A stretch of 64,000 nucleotides of DNA, from positions 228,278-292,277 of the forward strand of contig NW_006281104.1 in NCBI RefSeq assembly GCF_000203795.2. Reading direction: 5' to 3'. The stretch comes from Batrachochytrium dendrobatidis JAM81 (Eukaryota > Chytridiomycota > Chytridiomycetes > Rhizophydiales). Of this stretch, positions 9,666 to 22,450 are shown piece after piece (positions within the stretch are counted from its first letter, which is position 1; the number at the start of each line of letters is the position of its first letter). The notes under the pieces were generated by a model, which was not told where the DNA came from, did no database searches, and saw only the letters and a program-made list of their open reading frames with translations. A program made the position numbers and the translations under genes.

Positions 9666-10104
9666 ATGGACAATCAATTGACTGCCAAACTGTACAGCAG
9701 TTTTGCTGACATTGGATTTGTCCGATCGATAGTCTTGGTTTTCAAACTTGAATCAAACTCCCAGCTGACGAAACACTGCAGGGATTGTTACAAGCACAAA
9801 AGCAGCTGTTTCAAGAGATGTTGGTATGATACAAGGAGTACCAGAAAGTATACTCTTACAAAGAATTGTTTGCAACCGAATTGAATCAAATAGCCATACG
9901 TGATAAACAGCGGGTTGATTGTGGCTTTATTCCCAATCAATGGTATTGACAAAAACAACCGGGGATGAGCCAGGATCAAGAGTTGGAGGCTAGACACAAT
10001 TATGAATGGAATATGCTAGAGTATCAAAAAGATGATCAAAGAAAGCGTGAAATTCAACAGATCAGCAATGATGTCCAAATGCATAGTGTAATCAAGCAGA
10101 TTTG
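9666..10104 (+). pseudogene. Broken coding remnant, coiled-coil-like
   Basis: A frame opens at ATG 9666 (MDNQLTAKLYSSF). A second frame then continues with Gln/Glu-rich, helix-forming sequence (LLQAQKQLFQEM, later ELEARHNYEWNMLEYQ) up to a stop near 10104. At least one frame change and two in-frame stops interrupt it. The composition looks like a decayed coiled-coil gene. I cannot name the family. Confidence 0.4.
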
Positions 10105-10430
10105 AATCCATTTTGGCATTACAAGACACAATATCACATTTGGAAGAGTTGATTGGAAATATAAAGACTTGTACTCGATAAACACGGACTTGTCAATGGT
10201 TTGATTTTATACTCTATCATTCTTACAACAAGATCCAGCTAAACCCAGTCTGGTGTGTACATTAACGCTTAGTACTGGTTAAAAAACTACCCATTGTATC
10301 CAATTTGAGGCATCAAGTATGAGTCTGGCACAAATAGCTCGTATTTATTATGAATTACAAGCAAAGCTATTGACTATTCTACCCTAATACTTTTGACTTG
10401 AATTCCTTTCTGCGAATAATTTATGTTTTG
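10105..10430. other. No gene seen
   Basis: Low-complexity AT-rich sequence between the broken remnant and the LTR-like pair. Confidence 0.4.
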
Positions 10431-10717
10431 ACAACTTTGTGTAGATCGTGAGCATATGATGGCATGTTGATGGTTGTCATTATTGACGAGTAAATTACAG
10501 TAGATCGAAGATACAAAGGAATGATCCAATAAACTAATTGCGTTGTTTATTAAAGAACGGGAAAGTGTCTTTATAAAGTGGGAGAGCGATGAACAATACC
10601 AGAAGGAATGTATGCAAGCCATCGTTCAAGCATCATTGTTGAGGATACCTGATTACTATAGATCTTCCATAAGAGGTGACTGGTGATCACAACTGATGAT
10701 CACAGCCCAGATACATG
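10431..10717 (-). repeat. Degenerate LTR-like sequence (copy 2)
   Basis: Read on the minus strand it matches the plus copy that begins at 10718 block by block: ATCCTCAACAATGATG, CACTTTATAAA, TAATAAACAACGCAATT, GGATCATTCCTT, CTACTG. It also shares sequence past the LTR with copy 1 (CATATGCTCACGATC versus CATATGTTCACGATC). It lies head-to-head with copy 3. Confidence 0.6.
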
Positions 10718-11070
10718 TTAGACATTAATAATATGTGATCTTTGTAATGAGACTTGGACTGCTGAGATGCGCAGTCTGTTGACATGCATTGTGTATGTGG
10801 ATACTTGTGTGAGCTTCTATGTTTGGTACATAAGCGTAGTCACCATTGATGGAAGAACTGTAGTAACCAGGAATCCTCAACAATGATGTTTGAGCTACGT
10901 CCCTCATATCTTAGTATTCTTCCACTACTATCTCACTTTATAAAAGACACGATCTTGGATTAGTAAACAACGCAATTCATACATTGGTTCATTCCTTCAT
11001 TGTCATCTTTAACCTACTGCAACAATCTTCCCAGTTAACTACTATCAGTATGGTATCTAACGTCCACAAG
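10718..11070 (+). repeat. Degenerate solo LTR (copy 3), related to the copia LTR
   Basis: It begins TGTTAGACATTAATAATATG, close to the start of the intact copia LTR at 679, and keeps the TATAAAAG box (near 10939), TTGGTTCATTCC and an ATG near its end. The body is heavily diverged. No Gag or Pol follows, so it is a solo LTR or a truncated copy. Confidence 0.65.
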
Positions 11071-14000
11071 CTACAATACATACTTTTGTAATAAACAACC
11101 AGCTTTATTACTACACCTGCCGAGTCCCTAGTTTCACAATAGTCTTTGATTTCCAACATGAATACCGCTATATTCAAAAATGCACAACACGCTTGATATG
11201 GAACAAAAACAGCACTATTGTTCACGTTGCTACAAGTATATTGGGATCATCATTGAATCACACACTGCTGGTAGCTGTAAATCGGACGACAAAAACACAA
11301 ACAGTGATGTTGAACATGATGAGTAAACCTAGTTGTATTGGTTGCTGTTGCACAAAAACAGCTGTTTTTAACAGTACATTTTGAATATCGTAATGTTGAT
11401 CAATCACAAATATATGGGTTTTGATGGGTCCGGTAGATCAATTCAGTGTATAGTAGTGATTAGTGCAATATGATCAATTCAAGCATGCCATGCCATGTCG
11501 TGTTGTGTCATTGTATTGGTAATGGATGATGTTATTGAATGGATGAGATTGAATGCAAGATAAATAAGTAAACCATCATGCAATACACGCTGGATTGTAG
11601 CATATCCTACTCGAGACTGTTGATGGTCCACTTTGAGCTGCAACAATGTGTCGGGTCTGGTTCAAGAGTTTGTTGTTCGCACCAGAATCTTGAGCAACTG
11701 CACCATGCTCAGATTGTGACAATCATTGAAATACAACATTGTAGAACGAACCGAATCAAACCACTGCATTACCAGTTGATCCGAGATGCATCATATGGTC
11801 AAGTTTTACCAGACTGAACAACATCCAAGTAGTGTTGCTTGAATCCAGTTTTGTAAAACTGATGTTTCCAAACCATATTTGTCGCAACCCAAGTGTTTTT
11901 GATGTTCAATCTCAAGTCGAGTCTTGTGAATCGGACTGGATTGTCGTTGGTTTCCGGCATTCATGCTCTAAATCGGCAAGGTTCTCACTCGCCGAGTTGC
12001 CAATTCATAATGAACAATAGGTTCAGTCACTGTCAAGTTGAACACTAAACTTGTTATGTTGGCATCATGACCATTTGCTGTGTAACTTGTGATTAAAACA
12101 TTCCATTCACTGAAATTGAACTAGAATTAAACTAGAGTTGGACTAGAATTGGACTAGAGTTGGACTAGAAATCACTACATATACATCATGTGGATCACCT
12201 GGATTAAAATCTGTCAACAGACTGGATCCAGTATTTGTAGTCACGCTGAGTTAGTGTCGCATATACTGAACACTAACTACAGTGACAGACTATTACAGTA
12301 AACAACTAGAGTGTCGTTTTACTGGATCCAAGCAAGTTGTCGTTCAACAGGTAGAGTCTTGTATTGTATTTATGTTATCGAGTACGATCAAAAGCATGCT
12401 ACTAGTATATCAATAGCACCATACAACACCAGTTCATTCGAATGATATTTGTTTGTTCATATAAACTATAAAACTGAATTTCAATTTTAATGGCTGTTGG
12501 AATTATCAGCTATAGATTTGCTACGTTTTGCGACACCGATTCCACAAAAATGACAACTCTGGATCAAACTCGGGTCAAACAACGCAAGAGTTTCTACAAG
12601 ACTGCACAGATGTGATGACTTTAAATTAAACAATGAGTTATCATCAAGACTTGGCTATTACAGTGCTGACCAACTCTCACTTTGACTGACTGATCGAGGA
12701 CCTCCTTTACAACCATACTGCCCATTTCTTGTTCAAAATACTGGAAATCATCATTTATTCATTACAATTACAGCAACTTGTAATCAACGTCGGATCAAAT
12801 ATCTCACAACTGGAGTCGCCATTGTCTGAATCGAACTTTAAAATATCCCATTCTAAACAAAAAAGTATGAGAGCAACTCGATCAAATACTTGAAAAGAAC
12901 AAAGTCAACCCCCACTGATTCAACACTTGTTTGTATGTTTGTTGGAATCAGGTCAAGCCTGTGCTGTAAACTAGTTGTTACATCAATCGTCAAAAACAAT
13001 CCCAGAAAAAAAATTCAATATTTCACACTATTTGTCGTTTGCTACAACATGCTTTGGTTCAGTTACATCAGGCAATATGTCTCGGACTTTATTTGATTGC
13101 TCCACTCATCATTTGTCTGTTTTTACCCGAAACGGTCAAATACAAGTGGAAAAAGATTGGATGGTGATTTCTTAAAGGTTCATGGTCACTTTGAATGTTT
13201 TACGTCGCGGAAAGAGTTTATATTACTGAAGCAAGCAAGGATGACATGAGACTGGGAATGTCACAGTATTTGATTGGATGTAAAGCTGCAGCAGAAATTA
13301 GTCATTTGAACTCGGTGTATGGAATTGTTACAGACTATATGCAGTCGAATTTCTTGCATAGTCTTGATGAAAAGATTGGATTGGACGAGTGAGTTGTGGA
13401 TATGGATACGACTGGACCTAGTACAGATTATCTTGTCGATATCACTGCCAAAATCTATACAATATTATCTGATGAATGACATGGAGTTGATAAATATATT
13501 GGGATACAGACAAACAAGTACCAATGTTTTGACTAAACTGATATTGAAGGATGCTCTTGTTTTAATTTTGCCATTTCTATCTGAACGTTGCAACAATGGA
13601 AAATGTGTAATATTACAACTGTAATGTCTGGACAACTGACTGTCTGAATAACAGTAACTATTTCCAGTGATGCTGATTTGTAAAAACTCGAACTATTCAA
13701 CAACACTCTATCAATGCATTTGCAAGAGTCATTGGACGTATCTGTTGTTTGAATGTTGATTCGCATACATTCAGAAGTGGAAGTTATAAAGTTTATTACC
13801 ACGCAGACACAATCAATGCATTACTTTTTGTTGGATAGGCTGTATCATCTGTCATCAATTCAGACACACTTGTCAGTCCTGTTCCGTATACAATGAGTCA
13901 CATATGGACACATATGGACACCAATGCAACAATCAAGAATCAATTGTCATTTACAAGTCCGAATTGCCAACCAACAATCGTACTAATGGACCAACGGACC

Positions 14001-15341
14001 AATGCCAAATCACCTGCACATCAGACAGTTTATTGGACATGACTTGATTGTTCTTGACAACTGATTGAAAACTGCTTGATGACTCGAGTAATCCAATCAC
14101 ACATTGCTGGCAATTAAATGGAACTATACAATGTGTCATGTATACATTGGATACTATCAGTTTATCAGTGACTATCTGGTATTTGTTTATGCATGATTAG
14201 TTGGACTACTATTTGCAATCAATGCAATCGCTGGTGTCAATGACCGATAACAATGAAACCAAACGATTGACTACATCAGATTATACACATTCATTCTGGA
14301 ATGCAACTCTGCATCGATATTGTAAATATCAACCAGAATCCAAGCCAAACGAGTCAAGCGAGTGTCGCAAGGTTGCATTCATTTGAAAATACTCGATATC
14401 AGGCTAAAGTTGCATGTGAAATGGTCATTTGTACAAGGTTAAACAACATCGACATTTACAATCAATGTGATGTTGGAACAGAGCTGCTATTTCCAAATTT
14501 AAAAGTCCAAATCGTACACATTGTTATCAAGTCTAATCCACACCCTTCATACCATGTCATGCTTGATAGTTTCATACACTGCTGCAAGAGTTGTATTGTG
14601 TGTATTTCGAGTATTTCCATCACTCCATCACACTGTATTGGCTCAAACAACTTGAACAGATTGTCATAATCTGACATGATTCCAAAATAATTGCAATCGG
14701 TTATATTTGACATGATCGGATCATTGTAAACCATTTGATTTCAGTAATTCAAGATTAAACAAGCCAATGTTACTTTTTCCAAATTTGAATCAGCATGTTG
14801 TTGTAATATCGTCAATATTGTGAGCAACTCTGAGCAGACACTTGGACATTCAGTATCAAGTGATATTGGATACTTTCAAATATGTATCCGGTGATAAATG
14901 AGCGGTGATGTGTTTGAAATCAATTTACCATTACAAACCATTGTGTATTTGCCAATACACTTGATGGTATCAATGGCCACTAATGGATTCAACTTGCATT
15001 CCAAATGAGCCATCATGTGGTAACCCAATTGTTTAGTATTGGTTGTTATTTGATAATGTCACATTTTGTGTCCTGCCATGAGATTGATTTCATCTGAACA
15101 TTTGACAACCGTGCAAGAAACATTGATTGAACTCGTACAGTTTCATATGCAAGTGCATCAGTAGTGTATCGACCAACGAGACCAGTTTTGTTGATTGATA
15201 CTCGTTGATACTCGCTGATAGCTTGATGAAAATGTGTCAAACCATGACTTTTATGACAACACTGTACAAACTGTACGAGTTTAAAAGACTATTGGTAAAT
15301 ATTGTCCAAGTCTGATGATATTATCCATTGACGGGTGATCG
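11071..15341. other. Decayed transposon-derived DNA, no intact gene
   Basis: Over 4 kb with only short, scattered open stretches in changing frames. The base composition resembles the remnants at 1-673 and 6134-7220. A 65-codon stretch at 13195-13392 (starting MFYVAERVYITEASKDD) looks protein-like but is unidentified. Since a DNA-polymerase fragment follows directly, this is probably the decayed remainder of the same large element. Confidence 0.45.
12116..12170 (+). repeat. 11-bp minisatellite, five units
   Basis: Five head-to-tail units of the form TTGGACTAGAA (variants TTGAACTAGAA, TTAAACTAGAG, TTGGACTAGAG). Alternate units end in A or G, suggesting growth by a 22-bp step. Confidence 0.85.
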
Positions 15342-16612
15342 ATGAATATCTTGTATCAAACTACCATGCAAAATCAAGCACATCTCAAGCAAATGGGTTA
15401 CAAAGTTGAATGTTTGGGGATGCGAATTTCAACTTTCGGAAACACTGAAATGGACAGCATCATCAAGTGTAACAATAACTACCAAATGATTTCAAACAGG
15501 TCGTTTACATCCAAAGACACTCTGTCATACTTGTCACCCAATACCTCGCAATACATCCATAGATCAGCTCTTGACAGTATTCAATGCTGAACTGTAAATG
15601 GGTGTATTTACCCAGAGTAGCCCAGAATATATACAAGTATGTCGACGAATATCCAGATTTGGGACCATATACTGTGAATGTGATTGAGCACGTCAAACAT
15701 TGACATATTCCATCCAGGAAATGGTTCGATAATGATATAAAGTGCAAAGCCGTACCAACATTGGTTTACAATGAGATCGTCAACAACACCAATATATTCG
15801 ATATACTGAATGACTACAACAACTTGGACGTAAACCCACGACAGAAGCAACCAAAATGCGTTGCTATTTGATCCAATACTTGAATCTGGATATCCATAAA
15901 CATGACATTCCAATTACAGGATGAGCATTGACATACCACTGGCAAATGAATAATAAATACTGTGAATGTCAACTATTCAAACGCAATAATGTGTTGTGTC
16001 ATACATACATATACAATGTCGTTGGACCATCAAGCATCGTATTGCATCATTATCATGGACAGGACAGGACAAGAACAAGACGAGATAAGTTCTGTCGACA
16101 AATTCTGTGATATGATGCTAATGCCTTGTATATATGTCATTGGTCAAGACATGCTATGCGGTAACCATCAGGTCATGGAGCTGTACCGTAACATCATCAA
16201 ACATGTCATGACAGAATCACTATTTGGTGTTATTGAATGTGACATTACCGTGCCGAATCAACTCTGGAATGTCTTTGCCGAGATGCCACCAATATTCAAC
16301 AATGTGGGACTTGTGTTCAACGATATATGCGCTGAACCACAAGATCGGGTAAACCCAAACTACAAGTGTAACAAACTAATTGACAGTTTCTTTGGAAATA
16401 AAGTGTTATTCCATACAGAGTTGCTAAAATGGTACGTGAATAAATGTTTGGATGTTTCCAGTGTAGCTTGTACTGTAAAATACGAGTATAACACACTGTT
16501 CAATGCATTCATGAATCGTGTTTCGAATGACATGCGAGTTGGAGATACCAAACTTCCATATGAAAGTTTTAGTAAATGTTGGCAGCTTTTCAAACCTCGA
16601 TTGCATATTTGA
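15342..16612 (+). pseudogene. Remnant of a family-B (protein-primed type) DNA polymerase
   Basis: The best-kept part is an open stretch at 15962-16612. It contains LFGVIECDITVP, then FAEMPPIFNNVG, then FFGNKVLFHTELLKWYV and a YEYNTLFNAF block. This order matches the central region of DNA_pol_B_2 proteins from Maverick-like elements and linear plasmids (FGVVxxDIxVP, EMxPIFKN, GxKILLxTPLLKWYL, YTPxxxFxPF). Upstream at 15342-15470 the stretch HLKQMGYKVECLGM matches the preceding 'LRxLGYxVVxMWE' region. The DNA between has stops in all frames, and the conserved palm motif after KLxGNSSYGK is missing. It is a dead fragment. The match is from memory of the family; no alignment was run. Confidence 0.6.
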
Positions 16613-16707
16613 CCACAGATGACTGACTGCAATATGAATCTTAATCACGTGTTACTATACCAATATTTTCAATTCGAGTCTCGAGTTGAATTTGAGTCTT
16701 GAATCAA

Positions 16708-18330
<1,623 letters not shown>

Positions 18331-18892
18331 TGTCGCAATTAGCTTATACCTATTTTTGGAATCATATCAATACAATTTTTAATATTGTACATTAATCTAT
18401 ACTGTTCTGTTGCATATCAATGAGTCACATATAAATGGTGCTACGGTTAGTACTAGAAGAACTGGACTATTCTAAACTGTTGAACCTATTCTGTTTAGAC
18501 GAATGTATTATCCCTTGACAAGTCTTATTACTCATGATGATGGCAAATCAAGTTTTTTGCAAAGGATCTGGCCATGGCAGCTTTGATGGTCCATTTATGC
18601 AACCGGATAGACTGACAAACAATCTGCATACACGAACAGAGACCTCGATAACGCAATACGTTCCATGCAATTAGGTCATAATGAGATAAGGCAAATACCA
18701 AGCAAATGCTGTGCTATATGGCTAAACCAATCAAATATCGAATGCAATAAGATAATCACATGCTCAATACAATCACGTGAATAATTTAGGTTTGCATAAA
18801 AGGCGCATGCAAATCTCTCAATTTGCTCATCCAAATCTGACTGTTCACAAGCCATTCTGAATTCAGCTCGCTCCTAATACCTTTATCTTGAC
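18331..18892. other. Intergenic, no gene seen
   Basis: DUS2 3' flank and promoter region of the next gene. AT-rich, without recognisable repeats or RNA genes. Confidence 0.5.
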
Positions 18893-19252
18893 ATGTCTTC
18901 TACCCCACTTACCAAACCTACCGGAATGTCCACCCCTGCCAAGCCAGTTGCTGTTCCAGCTGACGTGAGCCACCGAAGTGCCTACGGCAGCTTCATGTCC
19001 ACCTCTGTGGGATCTTCGATCTATTCTAGCAGCCATCAGTGTCGTGCTTCGGGCCTGTCCGCTGCTTCAGCATCGGAGGCTACTGGAACAACACCAACCA
19101 GTTTTTTTGCATGGTTATCATCATCGCCTGCATCCCCTGCTGTCTCGTCGTTTCCCATGTCTTCACCTGCTTCCACTTCTTCGCCACGGGTCCGCCAATT
19201 CAACGACGGTCCATTTTCTGGTGGTTTCCGATCCAACGTTTACTACCATTAG
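18893..19252 (+). CDS. Small Ser/Pro/Ala-rich protein, unknown
   Basis: A single-exon frame of 119 residues. Its base composition is GC-richer than the flanks, as in other coding exons here. It is mostly disordered, with repeated Ser, Thr, Pro and Ala, and ends in a distinctive tail with the segment RQFNDGPFSGGFRSNVYYH. It has no signal peptide or membrane segment. Composition and the clean leader upstream suggest a real gene. I recognise no family. Confidence 0.6.
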   Translation: MSSTPLTKPTGMSTPAKPVAVPADVSHRSAYGSFMSTSVGSSIYSSSHQCRASGLSAASASEATGTTPTSFFAWLSSSPASPAVSSFPMSSPASTSSPRVRQFNDGPFSGGFRSNVYYH

Positions 19253-19931
19253 ATGCATTAATCTCATGTACAGCTGCCTATTGTTTATAGAGGTTGTTTT
19301 TAGTTTATAGTGCGCAACATTACTTCACTGCCTATTGTCAGTTATTCACTCAGCGTACTTTGCCGACTTCTTTCCTTGGTCCTTTGCTTTGGGCCTAAGC
19401 ATGTCAAGTCTTATTCAAATGTATATACCCAAATATATTACCTTTTTGATTTTCATTATCATGGCTTGAAATGGGTACCGTGTTAGAGTTGGAGATGCTT
19501 TTTACACTGGATGCTGAGTCCGGGTAGTGAACCCATACTTTACCTGCAACTCTAGTTTTCTGAAAGCAGTCTCATTATTCTGCCCCTTGCTAGTAAATGC
19601 ATGGTGTACTTTGAGCAGTAATATCATGTGATGGAAATAGAGGCTTGGCAGCGGCCACTGCAGATGTGATGGGTTTGTTGCTGGTTGGTCTCGGTAGATA
19701 TATTATCAATAAGACCACTTGTAAACTGCTATACACAGCATAATTATATCTTCCGCACTATTCTATCATGCATTTGGTCCAACTGTGCTCAATAACTCAG
19801 AAATAACCATTGGATCATGTGATGCTGGTTTGCTTCAAACCTTCAGTCCAGCCTTTCTTCATTATTTAACCTTTCCTATAAATTCTGGACTGCAATCGAT
19901 CTCTATTTGACATACTCGTACATCTCTAAAA
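19253..19931. other. Intergenic, no gene seen
   Basis: No convincing coding or RNA feature in this 680-bp stretch. Confidence 0.5.
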
Positions 19932-20354
19932 ATGACTAGGACCAAGCGTACTTCTGGGTTTTCCGTCAACGACCGTCGGTATGCCATCATGCATGACTAT
20001 TTTCGACTAGTTGTATTATCATCACTTTAGATTAAACCCTGGTTTCTTATCTACCATGCTACATTTCTTTTCTGTCGAGTTAGTTCTGGGGAAAACGCTT
20101 ATATGGATGTTAAAAAGAATGGTGCTGGTCGAGGCAACTGGGGCAAGGCTTTAGACCAGACTGCTATAGATGAGGCTTGCTATCGAGCATCTATGCCTGG
20201 GTTTGACACTAACCAATCTCGCAAGGTAATACACTTTTGCAAACAACCAATCCTCTGGCTCTAGTCAATCAACAGTACTGATTTACAATGGATTCTACTG
20301 TAAACCTGCTAGATTCAAGTTCAAGCTGCTTCCGGCAAAATGCCAATGGTCTAG
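19932..20354 (+). CDS. Mini SERBP1/Stm1-like protein 1
   Basis: Three exons (19932-19978, 20084-20225, 20313-20354) join to 76 residues. After a basic leader (MTRTKRTSG) it carries RRSGENAYMDVKKNGAGRGNWG. This recalls the 'RHSG..K(K/R)xGxGxxNWG' box of SERBP1/HABP4 and Stm1 proteins, which bind mRNA and idle ribosomes. It is far shorter than those families (about 270-410 residues), so only the box is shared. A paralogue with the same 47-nt first exon lies 0.7 kb downstream. The first intron is placed so that the frame is kept; no transcript data support it. Confidence 0.6.
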
Positions 20355-21024
20355 AAACTCTTTCTAAATCTCAGCCTATTGTTTATATTCTCGCGACTTC
20401 TATCCTTGAGAACATTTGAAAGTCTAAAGCACCAATTGGAAGACTTTGTCGATAAAAATAAAGCAATCTAGTATTGTTCAAGATTTCTATTGATTGATCT
20501 GCTGTAAAAGGTTGTTTGAAAGACTCTTGGTTGAATCAAACTAGGCATCAACTCTATTGTTCAAAATAAACCAAAGTCATCCTGGGAACAGTACTAATTG
20601 ATTGTGTCGCTGTTGGACGTGGCAACTCATCTGTCAACCCGAGGCAAAAGCAAGCCAGGGATGCTGGTTCCCAATGTCTACTTGCAATATTTGGGTTTTA
20701 TAAAAGAACAATTGGAGATTGAACAAGTGGGATCCACTAAAATGCTGCTTCACCATTTGTTTAGCTTTCTATATAGAAATAAGCAAAGATTGGAGTTCAA
20801 GGAACGCAATGCTCAGTAAATGTGGTGGGAACTGGCGCCAATCATTCCATGAGGCTGGTTGTAAGACTCGCCAGTTCCAATACAAAAGCTTCAGATTGCC
20901 ACTTTGAGAGCTATAAGTAATCTGTATTTCCCTTGTATCCATCTGATCAGCCAAGAGTTTACAAATATCTCCAGCAAACCTGTCACTTTCCAAAAGTTGC
21001 CCATTGAATATCAAATTTTCAAAT
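20355..21024. other. Intergenic, no gene seen
   Basis: Contains a 73-codon open stretch (20598-20819) without recognisable domain or clear coding bias. I do not count it as a gene. Confidence 0.45.
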
Positions 21025-21298
21025 ATGACCCGTTCAAATCGATCTTCTAGTTCTGGTGACCGTCATTCACGGCAAGTGTTGCATTTTTGCTAAAGCCACT
21101 ATTTTATCAGGCCATATGCTTATCCTGTGATATAGAAGTAAACACTCTGGTGCCCCTAAAAAAGGTGGTGCAGGCAAGGGTGGATGGGGACAGCCAGGCA
21201 GTGAACTCGAAAATGAAATGCATCACACTGCACACCATCCCAGCATTGATCCGCCATCACTACGAGCAGCAGGAATACGGATGAGAATGGAGAGATAA
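21025..21298 (+). CDS. Mini SERBP1/Stm1-like protein 2, with GC-AG intron
   Basis: Two exons (21025-21071 and 21136-21298) give 69 residues. Like its neighbour it begins MTRSNRSSSSG and has a 47-nt first exon split after the same codon position. The box is KKGGAGKGGWG. The intron (21072-21135) begins GCAAGT and ends TATAG; no GT donor keeps the frame. The last codons (about 21280-21298) lie in sequence that resembles the middle of the 75-bp palindromic repeat at 28700-28774, so the C-terminus may be repeat-derived. The paralogous pair suggests tandem duplication. Confidence 0.6.
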
Positions 21299-21877
21299 AA
21301 TAAAATAAGATTACCAGCAACCATCATTTTAAATTTGTTATTGGCGAATTTAGGCCGACTATCTATTACCACCTTGATTATCAGTGGTTTGAGATCAGTG
21401 TTTTTGAATTTGTATAAAACTGCCAAATTGAACACTAAATAGAAATATAAGCGATTCCCTAGAGTCAGGTAGTCATGAAAAAAGACTGGTCCAACCGCTT
21501 AAGAATGCTAGAAGAAGAGTTTTCCTTCCGAGGGGATAAACTCTTCTTTTTTGTGGTTTGATATTCGCATACTCAGTTTCAACTGCCATCAATGAAAATG
21601 ATAGAGTCTTTGAAATATGCAGAAAATAAAATCAGGATAGCTATTATACCAAAACCCCACATCACTCGGTTTGTCTTGTCGGTATTTCATTTATATACAG
21701 TCCATGACAAAACGAGAGATGCAGCTAGTCATCTCAGAATGCTGTTACAATCAAGAAAATATCCTGAAAAGAAAATGCTGACAATTTGGAAATATTTAAT
21801 CTGCCGTACCTGAGGGAAATATCATGTACAGGGAATTCGTTTTACTCGTATAGCCGTAAAATAAAAAGCAGATTCGA
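21299..21877. other. Intergenic, no gene seen
   Basis: The first 40 bp continue the repeat-like sequence that overlaps the previous gene's end. The rest holds nothing I can support. Confidence 0.45.
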
Positions 21878-22360
21878 TTTACAGCTGTATTCATGTAGAA
21901 TGGAGCACTTGTACTTATCTTGCAATCATTGCCTCTATTTTGATTTTGATATAGCCATACATTGCACAATCACCAGGTTTATCCATTACAATATGGATAT
22001 TGGATCCAACTGTTTTGATGTTTCCAGTACAACTATATAAACTCATCCTTGTTGTATTCTAATCTCGGATACATTCGCGTTCCAACTCAAAAAACCAATA
22101 GTTGCATGTTTCTTGAACAACAGCAGTCTCCATACTGATCACCCAATGCCATAATATTCGGTTTGGAGGAATGGAAATTGAACAAATGTGTGACGTATTG
22201 AAACTAGAATGACAAGATTGGCTCAGTTTATACAAAAACAAGAAAAGGCTAGTCAATGACAAGTCAAATGACAGAATATTGAGTGAATTGTCATTTCATG
22301 AGCTGTTTATTGATACTAACGCTCATATTTAGCGTCTAGTTTTACGTGAACACAGCTGCA
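21878..22360. mobile_element. MITE copy a
   Basis: The left end is TTTACAGCTGTATTCATGTA and the right end reads TTTTACGTGAACACAGCTG, an imperfect inverted pair. The interior shares blocks with the copies at 46150 and 50494 (ACTGTTTTGATG, GCACAATCACC). It is about 480 bp, non-coding, and lies upstream of the tropomyosin gene. Confidence 0.75.
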
Positions 22361-22450
22361 AGTGAAAACAATGAGCAAAAATATACTAATGACGAGGAAT
22401 AGTAAACCTTCACTTTCACCAATTCACACGTTTCAAACGCAGACACTACC

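Noticed and set aside
12116..12170. CRISPR-like array
   Set aside because: Units are contiguous 11-mers without spacers; it is a simple minisatellite in a eukaryotic genome.
20598..20819. A 73-codon frame between the two mini SERBP1-like genes
   Set aside because: No domain, no clear coding bias, and no splice-compatible neighbours.
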